This document shows, piece by piece, positions 29,254-38,789 of a DNA stretch of 61,203 nucleotides. The notes beneath the pieces were generated by a model. It did not search any database. It had not been told where the DNA came from and saw only the letters and a list, made by a program, of their open reading frames with translations. Positions within the stretch are counted from its first letter, which is position 1. Each line of letters opens with the position of its first letter. The stretch is taken from positions 1 through 61,203 of the IMG/VR virus record IMGVR_UViG_3300042564_004703; one strand, 5' to 3'. This DNA is from a virus. Made by a program: the position numbers and the translations under genes.

Positions 29254-29285
29254 CAAACATACAACAAATTTTTGAATTGTGCAAA
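29254..29285 (-). promoter_or_regulatory. early promoter, minus strand
   Basis: TTTG, 20 nt, TATGTTTG. It is divergent from the promoter at 29329, with 43 bp between them. Confidence 0.8.
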
Positions 29286-29328
29286 TAAATGATAAAAATA
29301 CTTATTTTGTTAAATGAATGTTAAAGTA

Positions 29329-29360
29329 TTTGCATATAAGAAAATAATTACTTATCTTTG
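29329..29360 (+). promoter_or_regulatory. promoter for the plus-strand operon starting at 29378
   Basis: TTTG, 20 nt, TATCTTTG, then about 17 nt to the ATG at 29378. Early-type; no AAGGATTTTG box. Confidence 0.8.
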
Positions 29361-29377
29361 CCCTTTGATTAAAGTAT

Positions 29378-29770
29378 ATGCACGCAAGAGTTAAAGATAA
29401 AAACATATTTTTTGATATAATAAAACCAAAAAATCAAATAGATTTCATAGAATCTATCTTGAAGGTATATTCTGCATTAAACTTTGACGAGAAAAGTAAT
29501 TTACCAAAAGCGGAGAGAACAATCTTAGCTTATTATGTACTTCACGGTTTGACAGAGGAAACTCTAAAAAATGTTCTTATAGATTTTCCAAAGTATGCAA
29601 AAGGAGAATATTTACACCAAATGAATAAGAATTTAAGAGATAAGGGTTATTTAGTAAGAGAAGTGAACAACTTTAAAAAATTTCACTTAAATGGAGATTT
29701 GCAACATATAAGAGAAAAATTTATAGAAGATAAATGTAAACATTATTTAATTAAGTTTGAAACAGATTAG
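29378..29770 (+). CDS. hypothetical protein, possible regulator
   Basis: 130 residues, basic and helical (SNLPKAERTILAYYVLHGLT; DKGYLVREVNNFKKFHLNGD), with a pattern that suggests a winged-helix DNA-binding fold. First gene of the plus-strand series, opposite a divergent promoter. It may control the switch to late expression; this is inference. Confidence 0.7.
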   Translation: MHARVKDKNIFFDIIKPKNQIDFIESILKVYSALNFDEKSNLPKAERTILAYYVLHGLTEETLKNVLIDFPKYAKGEYLHQMNKNLRDKGYLVREVNNFKKFHLNGDLQHIREKFIEDKCKHYLIKFETD

Positions 29771-30188
29771 TTTTATAGATGATATTTTTGAAGAAATAGG
29801 GGCTGACAAAGAACAGCAAATGGCAATAAAGTTTTGGTTAGATTATGTCGCAAAAGAAACAAAAGAAAATGAAGTATTTGCCATAGACATTCCAAAGATA
29901 GGAGTTTTACATAGAAACAGAACTTTAACTCAAAACTCTAAAAAGTATCTAAACAGAGACAGCGAAGAGTACGCAGAGATAATGAAGATGCTTTTAGAGA
30001 TGCAATATTTCAAAGAACAGAAAAATGAAAAAACCCCACATTGTAAAACACCATACACATACATAACAAGTAGTTATTTAAAGAAAAAATATGAATTACC
30101 ACAAATAAATAATTCAGATAAACAAGTAAAAGAAGTATATTCAGCAATAGAAAAAGAACAACAAAAACAGTATGAGCGAGGCTTTTAA
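29757..30188 (+). CDS. hypothetical protein upstream of groEL
   Basis: 143 residues, helical. A segment AIDIPKIGVLHRNR recalls the arm region of IHF/HU-like proteins (IP-x-hG-x-h), but the rest does not clearly fit. Overlaps the gene before by 14 nt and groEL by 17 nt. Confidence 0.7.
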   Translation: MKQISFIDDIFEEIGADKEQQMAIKFWLDYVAKETKENEVFAIDIPKIGVLHRNRTLTQNSKKYLNRDSEEYAEIMKMLLEMQYFKEQKNEKTPHCKTPYTYITSSYLKKKYELPQINNSDKQVKEVYSAIEKEQQKQYERGF

Positions 30189-31761
30189 ACACCAAGTATT
30201 AAGTAGAGAAGAAACACAAGAAAAAATTAAACAAGGAATTGATTTAGTAGTAAATCCTGTAAAGGTAACTTTAGGAAGAGGAGGAATGAATGTATTGTTA
30301 ATTCGAGATAACTTACTTCCTGTAATTACAAAGGACGGAGTTTCAGTAGCTAGAAACATACAACATGAAGACCCATTTGTGAACGCAGGAGCTATGTTAG
30401 TTAAGGAAGTATCTGCAAGAACAGAAGAATTATGTGGAGACGGTAGTTCAACTTCTAGTGTATTAGCTCAAGCAATATTTAATGAGGTTCAAAAGCACAA
30501 AAATATAAATCCAATTCAACTAAAAAAAGATTTAGAAAAAGTAACAGAAGAAGTTGTTGGACACCTAAAAAAATTAAGTCAAAAACCTAAGTCAAAAGTA
30601 AGACTTAAAGAAATTGCAGATATTTCCGCTAATGGAGATAAAGAAGTAGCTGATTTAGTTTATAAAGCTATTCAAAAAGTAGGAGAGACAGGAGTAATTA
30701 AAGTTGAAGAATCAGAAGATGTAGATTCAAGAGTAGAAGTTGTAGATGGTTATCAATTAGACACTCCATTCTATAATGCAGGTTTTATCACAAATCACGA
30801 TAAAATGACAGCAGAATTCTCCAATATGAATGTACTTTTATATGAAGGATTTTTAGAAACCTTTGACGATTTAGTCCCAACAATAAACGCAATAACAGAT
30901 TTTACAGACCCTGAAAACCCAAGAGTAGGTGGTTTATTAATTTTGTGCGACACAATCGACCCAAACACAGAAAACCAAATACTAAACTTTAAATCATTAG
31001 GACATAACTTTATGATTTTAAAAACTCCTTTATTTGGAATTCAAAGAACAGAGCTTTACCAGGATATTGCAACTTTAATCGGAGCACAAGTCTACTGCAA
31101 AGAAAAAGGAAAACCACTTACAGAAGTTAAATTAGAAGGATTAGGAAAAGTTAAGAAAGTTGTTTCTGACGTAAATAAGACACTATTAATAGGCACAGAA
31201 GGAAATACATCAGAAAGAATAAATACCATCAAAGAACAGCTTAAAAACTACCAAGGCGCGTCAAAAGAAAAACAAACAATAAAAGACAGACTTGGAAAAT
31301 TAGAAGGTGGTGTTGCAATGATTTATGTTGGTGGTGGCTCAAAATCCGACAAAAGAGAAAAAACAGATAGAGTAGATGACGCACTAAAAGCAGTTAAGTC
31401 TTGTATTGAAGAAGGATATGTAGCAGGAGCAGGAGTAACTTATTTAACTATTTCTAATATGTTGCAAGGAACTAATGAAGCCACACAAGTAATGAAAGAG
31501 GTATTAAAAGCACCTTTCTTACAAGTATATGAAAACGCAGGGATAAACGGAGAAGATTATTTAGATTATGTTTTAACTTCAGAATACGGCTCAGGAATTG
31601 ATATTGATAATGGAGAAAAAGTCAATCTTTTTGACATTGGAGTAATTGACCCAACAAAAGTAAGCAGATTAGCTTTAGAAAACGCAGTATCTGTTGTAAG
31701 TTTATTTACTTCTTTAGGAGCTTCAAGTTTTAATTCAGAACCTTTAATGCAAATGAGCTAA
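30172..31761 (+). CDS. groEL: GroEL-like group I chaperonin
   Basis: 529 residues, close to GroEL (548). Nucleotide-binding elements are present: VTLGRGGMNVLL (32-43; usually LGPKGRN), KDGVSVA (54-60), CGDGSSTSSVLAQ (88-100, with the catalytic-region Asp), GGVAMIYVGGG (379-389) and RVDDAL (400-405, matching the ATP-hydrolysing Asp of GroEL). The C-terminal Gly-Gly-Met tail is missing. It would form a folding chamber for phage proteins, probably capsid or tail proteins, with the GroES-like protein at 14045. It precedes the packaging and capsid genes, which suggests that role. Confidence 0.95.
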   Translation: MSEAFKHQVLSREETQEKIKQGIDLVVNPVKVTLGRGGMNVLLIRDNLLPVITKDGVSVARNIQHEDPFVNAGAMLVKEVSARTEELCGDGSSTSSVLAQAIFNEVQKHKNINPIQLKKDLEKVTEEVVGHLKKLSQKPKSKVRLKEIADISANGDKEVADLVYKAIQKVGETGVIKVEESEDVDSRVEVVDGYQLDTPFYNAGFITNHDKMTAEFSNMNVLLYEGFLETFDDLVPTINAITDFTDPENPRVGGLLILCDTIDPNTENQILNFKSLGHNFMILKTPLFGIQRTELYQDIATLIGAQVYCKEKGKPLTEVKLEGLGKVKKVVSDVNKTLLIGTEGNTSERINTIKEQLKNYQGASKEKQTIKDRLGKLEGGVAMIYVGGGSKSDKREKTDRVDDALKAVKSCIEEGYVAGAGVTYLTISNMLQGTNEATQVMKEVLKAPFLQVYENAGINGEDYLDYVLTSEYGSGIDIDNGEKVNLFDIGVIDPTKVSRLALENAVSVVSLFTSLGASSFNSEPLMQMS

Positions 31762-32147
31762 TGAATATAAACAATATTAAAGTAGTTGACGCAGAAATAA
31801 TAAAAGTAAAAAAACCTCATTGGGTTTGGTTAGCTATAAAAAGTAGATTTTTAAAAGGAAGAGAACCTTGGGTAAAAGAGAGAATAGAAAAATGTGCTAA
31901 TTGTGTTTACAACTCAAAGAACTTTAAAGAGAAGAAAACACTGAAACAAAAAACTCTAAAATTCTTCTCAGATTTACTATCCTTAGTAACTTTATCATTT
32001 CATAAGGATTTAGGACAATGTTTAAGTCCCACATGTGGTTGTAGTGTGCACGAAAAATCAAAAATAAAGGAGGAAGATTGTCCTGAAAATTATTGGAGAA
32101 GTATTTATGTACCAAACTCAAGTCAAACTAAAAACGGAATAAAATGA
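31761..32147 (+). CDS. zinc-ribbon-type phage protein
   Basis: 128 residues. Cys residues in CANCVYNS, CLSPTCGCSVHEKSK and DCPENYW form a zinc-binding pattern seen in uncharacterised Bacteroidota phage proteins near the late genes. Start and groEL stop share one nucleotide (TAATG). Confidence 0.75.
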   Translation: MNINNIKVVDAEIIKVKKPHWVWLAIKSRFLKGREPWVKERIEKCANCVYNSKNFKEKKTLKQKTLKFFSDLLSLVTLSFHKDLGQCLSPTCGCSVHEKSKIKEEDCPENYWRSIYVPNSSQTKNGIK

Positions 32148-32386
32148 ATGTAGAACTAGGAACAGTAAAAAAAGGAAGTAGTATATCAAAAGAATTTACA
32201 CTTCCAAAAATAATTAAGCAAAGTAAAGCGGGGTGCATGAGTTGCACTAAAACAAAATTTAATGAAAATAATTTAACAATCGCTTATAAAGCGGTTGATT
32301 CAAAAGGGACTTGGAATAAATCAGTGACAGTAACCTTTGAAGATGATACAACAGAAAAAATAATATTCACAGTAAAAGTAGTATAA
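32144..32386 (+). CDS. small Ig-like (DUF1573-type) protein
   Basis: 80 residues, beta-rich, with GCMSC near residue 30 and a C-terminal strand pair (SVTVTFEDDTTEKIIFTVKV), the form of a DUF1573-like Ig domain. ATGA overlap with the gene before. Possibly a virion decoration or periplasmic-like domain; function unknown. Confidence 0.65.
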   Translation: MNVELGTVKKGSSISKEFTLPKIIKQSKAGCMSCTKTKFNENNLTIAYKAVDSKGTWNKSVTVTFEDDTTEKIIFTVKVV

Positions 32387-32387
32387 A

Positions 32388-32624
32388 TTGAGATATAGAA
32401 ACGAAGCTCTAAGAGCAATGCAGTTAATGCCAAGTAATTATAATTTAGGAGATGTTTTGTTTGCAGTTTTTCAAACAGAAGCAGTACAGAATGGAATTTC
32501 ATTAGACTTTCTAAGAAGAATGGATGATGAAGATGTTTATACGAGAGTAGAACAAGCACTAAAAATTGAAACGGCGGAAAAAGAACTAACAGAAGAAGAA
32601 AAACAAGAATGGATAACCAAATAA
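32388..32624 (+). CDS. hypothetical protein, TTG start
   Basis: 78 residues, helical, starting at TTG 32388, one base after the previous stop; no ATG lies nearby that would keep the conserved-looking N-terminus. It resembles small proteins that precede terminase genes and could be a helper of packaging. Overlaps the next gene by 16 nt. Confidence 0.65.
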   Translation: MRYRNEALRAMQLMPSNYNLGDVLFAVFQTEAVQNGISLDFLRRMDDEDVYTRVEQALKIETAEKELTEEEKQEWITK

Positions 32625-33118
32625 ACAAACTATACGACATTATTGTACAAAAGTATGATGATTATACTAACTACAATAAAATCGTAGAAAAAGAAAAAGA
32701 ACAGATAAAAGAAAAAGATAAACTTCTTGCTTCTCAATTCTTTAAAGATAACGAAGAAACAGATAAAGGAAAAGAAGTAATAACAGACAAACTAAAACAA
32801 CTATTTGTAGAAAAAGTTATCTTTTTAGATGTTTATGCAAAAGATGCTCAACTATTATTTTACAATCTATATAGTTTAGTTGAAACTTATATTCAGTTAG
32901 ACAACGCACCAATCCTACCAAAGAAAATTACAGAAGCATGTGAAGAATATGCACATGTAGTACCAAAAACCCAAATGGTCGCCGAAAAAGAAAAACTGCA
33001 AGAAAGAGTAAAAGGCACAATAGACGGTTATGTAAAAGCAACCTTAGAGAATGGAGCTTATGATTATTACATAGAAAAAATGGTTGAACAAATGAAACAA
33101 CAAAACCCTCAAGATTAA
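32609..33118 (+). CDS. hypothetical helical protein before TerL
   Basis: 169 residues, Lys/Glu-rich, mostly helical (YNKIVEKEKEQIKEKDKLLA). Its position immediately before the large terminase makes it a candidate small terminase subunit, but no helix-turn-helix can be shown. It ends 1 nt before TerL. Confidence 0.7.
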   Translation: MDNQINKLYDIIVQKYDDYTNYNKIVEKEKEQIKEKDKLLASQFFKDNEETDKGKEVITDKLKQLFVEKVIFLDVYAKDAQLLFYNLYSLVETYIQLDNAPILPKKITEACEEYAHVVPKTQMVAEKEKLQERVKGTIDGYVKATLENGAYDYYIEKMVEQMKQQNPQD

Positions 33119-33119
33119 T

Positions 33120-35840
33120 ATGTCACATTATGTAGATACATTCATAAAAGACCACAGAGAATACTTTACAAGGAATAAGTCTATAATAGAAAACAATAAT
33201 TGGAACGATACAGAACAATATAATAGTAAAATAAACTCTTTTACAGAACAACTTTATCAAATACAAGAAAGCAAGGACAAAGATAAGGAAAAAAAGATAA
33301 AAGAAATAGAGTCTAATATTAAAAAGTATTTAGAAACATCTTCCAAAAATAAACGGGCATTATTCAAACAAGAAAATAAGCTTACTAACTCAATTGTTGG
33401 TAGGCTTTCTGAGTTTATATTAGAGACTCAAAAAAGTGGCGATAGAAAACAAGAAAAAGAGAAAGTACAAAAATTTATAGATTTTACAGTTGATATAATA
33501 CAAATACATTTAAAAAAGTGTACAGAGTACCTTAGATATGGTTCTGATATTATAAATAAAGAAGCTATAACAGAAGATGAGATAGAATACAATGACCAGG
33601 AAATAGATTTTCAAGATGATATTTTTCTAAAAAAAGTAGATATACAAAATACTTTAAACAGTTTAAACATTGCAGGAGAAGTAGATAATACCAAAATAGA
33701 GTTTTTCAAAGACCAAAAAGCTACTATTCCTATGATGACTGTACTTCCTTTATTTAATGACGACATTAAAGAACTTACGGAAAAACTAGGATTATCTGAT
33801 GAAATATATGATAAAGAGTTTTTAATACATAAAGACCCAAAAGATATACCTAAATGGGAAGATAAAAAGCATTATTGGGAACAAAAACCTGAGACTATAA
33901 AATTTTGGTATAATGAATGGATGAAAATTACAAACGGTTTTGAAGTAGATGGATACTTCTTTCATCCTTGGTTATACTATCATTTAAATTACTTTAAAAC
34001 ACCTATCCCTCAAGCAGATGGTAAAGAATCTGTAGTTACTCCAATGTTTAGAGATAATGAACACTATATTGCAGAGTTATTAAAAAAAGCCGAAGAAAAA
34101 AAGAACAGAGGTGTATTACTGTATGGAAGTAGACGTATAGCAAAATCAACTGACATGGCATCTGTGTGTGAATGGAAAGCTTTAGTAAAAGACAATGCAT
34201 CAACAGCTATCACATCAGGTTCAGCAGGAGATTTAGCAGAATTAGCTCATAAGATAAAAACATCTATGAAGTTTAAAGTCCCTGCTTTTAAACTTCCTAT
34301 TCAAAAACAAGAGTGGGATGGAGGAACAGTAGAACTTGGTTTAAAATGGGATGCAAGTACACTGTTAGAACATTCGAGACACACTATTAAAAATTTATCT
34401 TCAGGAGCAACATCTTCTACTCAAAAGAGTGCGGGAGGTGCTCCTAGTGTATACTTAATTGAGGAAATAGGTAAATTTGCATGGGAAAAATCTTACCTTG
34501 CGGCTCAACCTTCATTTGAAACGGAATTCGGATGGAAATCAGTTGTGATAGCTGTTGGAACATCGGGCGAAGCCTCTTTATCAGGAGATGCAATGAGAGC
34601 TGTAACAAACCCTGACTCATTTAAGTTTTTAGAGATGGATTGGGATGAATTTGAAAGCTACTTACCTACAGGATATACACCTACTTGGAAGAGAAGAACT
34701 TTTGCTAATTTTGTACCTGCCCAAATGGCTTACAAAACGGGGTTTAAAAGAATAGAAAGAAAGTTTGGAGAATATCTAGGTATAAAATCAGAGTATTTAG
34801 ATAAGATAATTATATATCAAACAGATTGGGTAAATAATACAAGAGTGCTACTTGAAGATAGAGAAAGAGTAAAAAAAGACGCTTTGAAATATCAACAAGA
34901 GTGTGTACAATATCCAATGTGCCCAACCGATTGTTTTTTATCTGCAAATAAAAACCCATACCCTGCAAAAGAAGCACAGCTTAGAAAAGAATATCTACTA
35001 CAATCAGGTGAGTGGGATAGAAGAAGAATGATATATAGAGGAGATGATGGTAAACTAAAGTCAGAGTTTTTAGACATGCCTTTAGCTGAATACCCACATA
35101 AAGGTGGTACAATAGAAGCTCCGATATTAATATTTGAAGACATACCTGAAATACCACCTGTTGAAAATTTATATATTGCTAGTTTTGATGATGTTAAACA
35201 AGATGACTCAGACACAGATTCTGTAATCTGTTTTCAAATTTGGAAAATGGAAACTTTTAATGATGAGTGGGGAGGAAGACTTGTTGTATCATGGTCATGC
35301 AGACCTGAAAATAGAAAGCCAATGTATGAGAAATGGTTATTGTTGCAACAGGCATATAATGCTAGAGCTTTTCCTGAGAATGAGGATATGGGATATAAAA
35401 CTTTCCTAGAGGGTAAGCATTTAGAAGAGAAATGGTTAATATCGGCAGTAGATTTTACAAGTAATATGGGTATTAATAGTAACAATAAAAGAAAATTTGG
35501 TTGGACACCAAGGCAATCTAAAAAGGTATTATTAGGACTATCTCAAGATAAATTTGACAATGAACTTTATTTAGGAGAAGATGATAATGGAAGTGAAATA
35601 ATGGTAAAAGAAGTAAGTCTGATAAATGATATTGTATTTTTAGATGAGATAATAAATTATAATGAAGAAGCAAACGTAGATAGACTTTCAGCATCATTAG
35701 GAGCAATTGGGTGGATGCATTATTTAAGAAGTAACTTTATAACACCTAAACACGCTTCAAGTAACTTAAATCAAGAACAAAAAAAACCGCATATAAAAAG
35801 AGTTTTAGGTGGAAGTAGAAGAAGCAGATTATTAGGTTAA
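33120..35840 (+). CDS. terL: terminase large subunit
   Basis: 906 residues, much longer than usual (500-750). The ATPase part has LLYGSRRIAKST at about residues 333-344, a terminase-type Walker A, and YLIEEIG at about 445-451 as Walker B with catalytic Glu. The nuclease part begins with LYIASFDDVKQDDSDTDSV (Asp about 689-690, RNase H fold); a further acidic residue lies in VDRLSA near 854. The N-terminal ~300 residues are an extension rich in Lys/Glu. It cuts and pumps DNA into the prohead through the portal encoded next. Confidence 0.9.
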   Translation: MSHYVDTFIKDHREYFTRNKSIIENNNWNDTEQYNSKINSFTEQLYQIQESKDKDKEKKIKEIESNIKKYLETSSKNKRALFKQENKLTNSIVGRLSEFILETQKSGDRKQEKEKVQKFIDFTVDIIQIHLKKCTEYLRYGSDIINKEAITEDEIEYNDQEIDFQDDIFLKKVDIQNTLNSLNIAGEVDNTKIEFFKDQKATIPMMTVLPLFNDDIKELTEKLGLSDEIYDKEFLIHKDPKDIPKWEDKKHYWEQKPETIKFWYNEWMKITNGFEVDGYFFHPWLYYHLNYFKTPIPQADGKESVVTPMFRDNEHYIAELLKKAEEKKNRGVLLYGSRRIAKSTDMASVCEWKALVKDNASTAITSGSAGDLAELAHKIKTSMKFKVPAFKLPIQKQEWDGGTVELGLKWDASTLLEHSRHTIKNLSSGATSSTQKSAGGAPSVYLIEEIGKFAWEKSYLAAQPSFETEFGWKSVVIAVGTSGEASLSGDAMRAVTNPDSFKFLEMDWDEFESYLPTGYTPTWKRRTFANFVPAQMAYKTGFKRIERKFGEYLGIKSEYLDKIIIYQTDWVNNTRVLLEDRERVKKDALKYQQECVQYPMCPTDCFLSANKNPYPAKEAQLRKEYLLQSGEWDRRRMIYRGDDGKLKSEFLDMPLAEYPHKGGTIEAPILIFEDIPEIPPVENLYIASFDDVKQDDSDTDSVICFQIWKMETFNDEWGGRLVVSWSCRPENRKPMYEKWLLLQQAYNARAFPENEDMGYKTFLEGKHLEEKWLISAVDFTSNMGINSNNKRKFGWTPRQSKKVLLGLSQDKFDNELYLGEDDNGSEIMVKEVSLINDIVFLDEIINYNEEANVDRLSASLGAIGWMHYLRSNFITPKHASSNLNQEQKKPHIKRVLGGSRRSRLLG

Positions 35841-35853
35841 ATAGTAAAATTAT

Positions 35854-35891
35854 AAGGATTTTGCAAAAATAAGGATAATAAACTAAATTTG
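35854..35891 (+). promoter_or_regulatory. late promoter P1 (portal)
   Basis: AAGGATTTTG, 20 nt, TAAATTTG, with AAAATTAT before the box. The portal ATG follows 22 nt later. Confidence 0.8.
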
Positions 35892-35913
35892 CAAATTAAA
35901 TCTTTATTAATAA

Positions 35914-38697
35914 ATGAGTGACAGTATAAATCACGCTTTCTTTAGTAATGTTGGAAATAGTGGAAGTTATACAGACTCCCTACCTAATCAAACGAAAATT
36001 TCAAGTAAAAAGAAAGAAGCGTTTAAAAAAGGTACACTTGACCGACTTGAACAAATTGCGGAGAAACAATATATAAGAAATCAAGAGCTTGTCAAATTTT
36101 ACCAAATGGTAAGAGGTGAGCTTGTATACTCTGATTATGCTTTATCTGATGTTACTAATGAAATATTAGAACTTAGAGAGGAAGCTGGTATTCCCGCACA
36201 CGCAAAACACTATGACTTTTTAGGACTGATTATAAACCAAATAAAAGGAGAATATCCTAACTTTAGAGATTTATATCAAATAGCCACTAATGATGAAGAG
36301 TCAGATAATGAGTTTATGCGTGACCAAGAAGTTAAAGTAAAAGATTGGCTTACAAATCACTTTCAATTAGAACTTAAAGAAGGACTTTTAAAAAGAGGTA
36401 TCAATGTTGACACTCAACAACAGTTTCAATCAGAAGAGGAACAACAACAATATTTGCAACAAGTACAAGCTGAAAAAGATAAGTTAGTGCCACCTGAAAA
36501 AATACAGGAAAACTTACTTAAATCTTTCAAAACAGTTGCCTCAGAATGGGCGGAAAAAACTTTAGAAAGAGATTGGACAAGAGATGACTTCAATATGGAG
36601 CATGACAGTTTACTAGAAATAGAAGATTACATGCTAACAGGAAGATGGTTCAGACATTATCACATAGGATATGACTATTACAAACCTGAGCGTTGGCATC
36701 CATGTGAAGTATTCTTTTCAGAAGATTTAGATATTAGATTTCCTCAACAAGCAGAATACGTAGGCAGACTTACATTTATGAGTCCATCTAATATAGTTAA
36801 TAGATGGGGAGATAAGATTCCTGAAGATACTCAAAAAAGACTTTTAGGATTTTACAATGAGCCAAGCGAAACGGCAGGAAACGTAAAAACAAACAGCTTA
36901 GAAAAAATAGTTCAAAATAACTTTGGACAAACACAAATAGTACCATTTGAAGGTTATCACGATTATGACTTAACTTTACAAATGCAAAATCTTTTTGATA
37001 CACCATTTGGAGAAACAGTAGTTTTAGATAACGGCGAACAAAAGAAAGTGCCTGCTTGGTTCTCACCATTACAAAGAGGAAACTCTTTTATGAATAACTC
37101 TTACGCTAAAAACCTTAGAAGCGATATTATTCCAAGAAATGATTTAATTCAAACAGTAGAATGTTATTGGAGAAGTTGGAGAAAGGTAGGAGTATTAAAC
37201 TACACAACAGAAGACGGATTTTTAGACACAGTATTTGTAACAGACGATTTACTTCCTTACTTTTTAAAGGAGAATGAAATTAAAGTTTTAAAAAATACCA
37301 CTTTAGAAGAAGCAGAAAAAAATCCACAACCAAATACAGTTGTTTGGGATTGGATACCTGAAGTAAGATGGGGCGTAAAGATAAAAGCACATAATTCATT
37401 CTTAAATGAAGATTTATATTTAGGAGGAGACCCTGCACCTGTTCAAATGAAAGGTAGTAGTGAGGTTTATGATGTTCAATTACCTGTTGCAGGGTATATT
37501 GGAGATTCAATGGCTAAAAAACTACACCCTTACATCATTAAGCACAATATTGTAATGAACCAAATCTACTCTTTACTAGAGAAAGAACTAGGAACATTCT
37601 TCTTATTTGATGTAAAATATTTACCATCAGAATATAAAAATAACACAAATGTTCGAGAATCACTTGAACAAATGTATGACATTATCCAGGATTTAGGTAT
37701 TGTACCTGTCGACACCTCAAGAGCTAATATGGAAGGTTCACAACCTCAAATGAACGCTTTTGGTATGCAAAATATGGATTTTACTGCACAGATTAATAAT
37801 AGAATGCAGTTGGCTACCCAATTCAAACTACAAGCTTTAGAGCAGATTGGTATTACACCTCAAAGATTAGGAGTAGCAAGTCAGTATTCAACGGCAGAAG
37901 GAATTAAGCAAGGAATGACCGCAACTTACGCACAAACAGAAAGTATATTTAATGTAATGTCTGTTTCAAGTAAAAAAGCAACTTTATTACACTTAACAGC
38001 TTCTCAATACGCCCAAAAGAATTATAAAGATTATTTCTCAACATTTACAAAATCTGATGGCTCAAAAGCATTTATAGCATTATCAGACCCTAATTTTCCA
38101 CTAAGAAACTTTGGACTTACTTGTGTAAATTCTTCAACAGATAGAAAAGAATTAGAGCTTTACAAACAAACAATGCTTCAAATAAATACAGCTAATAATG
38201 ATATGTTAGCATTTGCAGAAATTGTTTCAGCTAAATCTATGACTACAGCTATTGATATAGGTAGAAGAAATAGAATAGAAGCACAAGCTCAAGAAGAAAG
38301 ACAAAGACAACATGAGTCAGAACAGAATGATAAACTTATTCAGGCTGATAAAGATATGGAAACTTTGAAACATGAAAGAGCTAAAGAGCTTGAAAATATT
38401 AGAGGTGAATATAAGCTAGAAGAACAACAAATTAATGCTTTTGGTAGAATTTCTCTAAGTGATAACCCTGAAGCAAGTTATGATAGATTAGACAAAACTA
38501 CTCAAAATGCTATCCAAAATAATTTTAAAGAAAAAGAAATTGGTTTAAAAGAACAAGAACAGTCAAGAAAAGTAGAGGAAGGGTTGACTAGTGTTAAAAT
38601 GAAACTAGCGGAGTTAAAACTAAAGCAAAATGAGCAAAGACTTAAAGAGAAAGCTATAGATACTCAACTACAAACAAGTTTAATAAATAAGAACTAG
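35914..38697 (+). CDS. portal protein
   Basis: 927 residues. Identified by its place between terL and scaffold/capsid genes and by long-portal features: an alpha/beta core rich in Trp and Tyr, an internal segment with many Asn/Gln (about residues 620-700), and a long Glu/Gln/Lys-rich coiled coil at the end (about 790-920). Longer than most portals, as in large podovirus-like phages. It forms the ring through which DNA enters and leaves. It has its own late promoter. Confidence 0.75.
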   Translation: MSDSINHAFFSNVGNSGSYTDSLPNQTKISSKKKEAFKKGTLDRLEQIAEKQYIRNQELVKFYQMVRGELVYSDYALSDVTNEILELREEAGIPAHAKHYDFLGLIINQIKGEYPNFRDLYQIATNDEESDNEFMRDQEVKVKDWLTNHFQLELKEGLLKRGINVDTQQQFQSEEEQQQYLQQVQAEKDKLVPPEKIQENLLKSFKTVASEWAEKTLERDWTRDDFNMEHDSLLEIEDYMLTGRWFRHYHIGYDYYKPERWHPCEVFFSEDLDIRFPQQAEYVGRLTFMSPSNIVNRWGDKIPEDTQKRLLGFYNEPSETAGNVKTNSLEKIVQNNFGQTQIVPFEGYHDYDLTLQMQNLFDTPFGETVVLDNGEQKKVPAWFSPLQRGNSFMNNSYAKNLRSDIIPRNDLIQTVECYWRSWRKVGVLNYTTEDGFLDTVFVTDDLLPYFLKENEIKVLKNTTLEEAEKNPQPNTVVWDWIPEVRWGVKIKAHNSFLNEDLYLGGDPAPVQMKGSSEVYDVQLPVAGYIGDSMAKKLHPYIIKHNIVMNQIYSLLEKELGTFFLFDVKYLPSEYKNNTNVRESLEQMYDIIQDLGIVPVDTSRANMEGSQPQMNAFGMQNMDFTAQINNRMQLATQFKLQALEQIGITPQRLGVASQYSTAEGIKQGMTATYAQTESIFNVMSVSSKKATLLHLTASQYAQKNYKDYFSTFTKSDGSKAFIALSDPNFPLRNFGLTCVNSSTDRKELELYKQTMLQINTANNDMLAFAEIVSAKSMTTAIDIGRRNRIEAQAQEERQRQHESEQNDKLIQADKDMETLKHERAKELENIRGEYKLEEQQINAFGRISLSDNPEASYDRLDKTTQNAIQNNFKEKEIGLKEQEQSRKVEEGLTSVKMKLAELKLKQNEQRLKEKAIDTQLQTSLINKN

Positions 38698-38741
38698 ATT
38701 ATAACCTTATAAAGTTTATAAGGAGTGTTAACCAAAAATAT

Positions 38742-38779
38742 AAGGATTTTTCGTATATCAAAATAATAACATAAATTTG
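38742..38779 (+). promoter_or_regulatory. late promoter P2 (scaffold/capsid)
   Basis: AAGGATTTTT, 20 nt, TAAATTTG, then 10 nt to the ATG. A CCTTATAAA/TTTATAAGG inverted repeat lies just upstream (38705-38722) and could end the portal transcript. Confidence 0.75.
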
Positions 38780-38789
38780 CAAAATAAAA

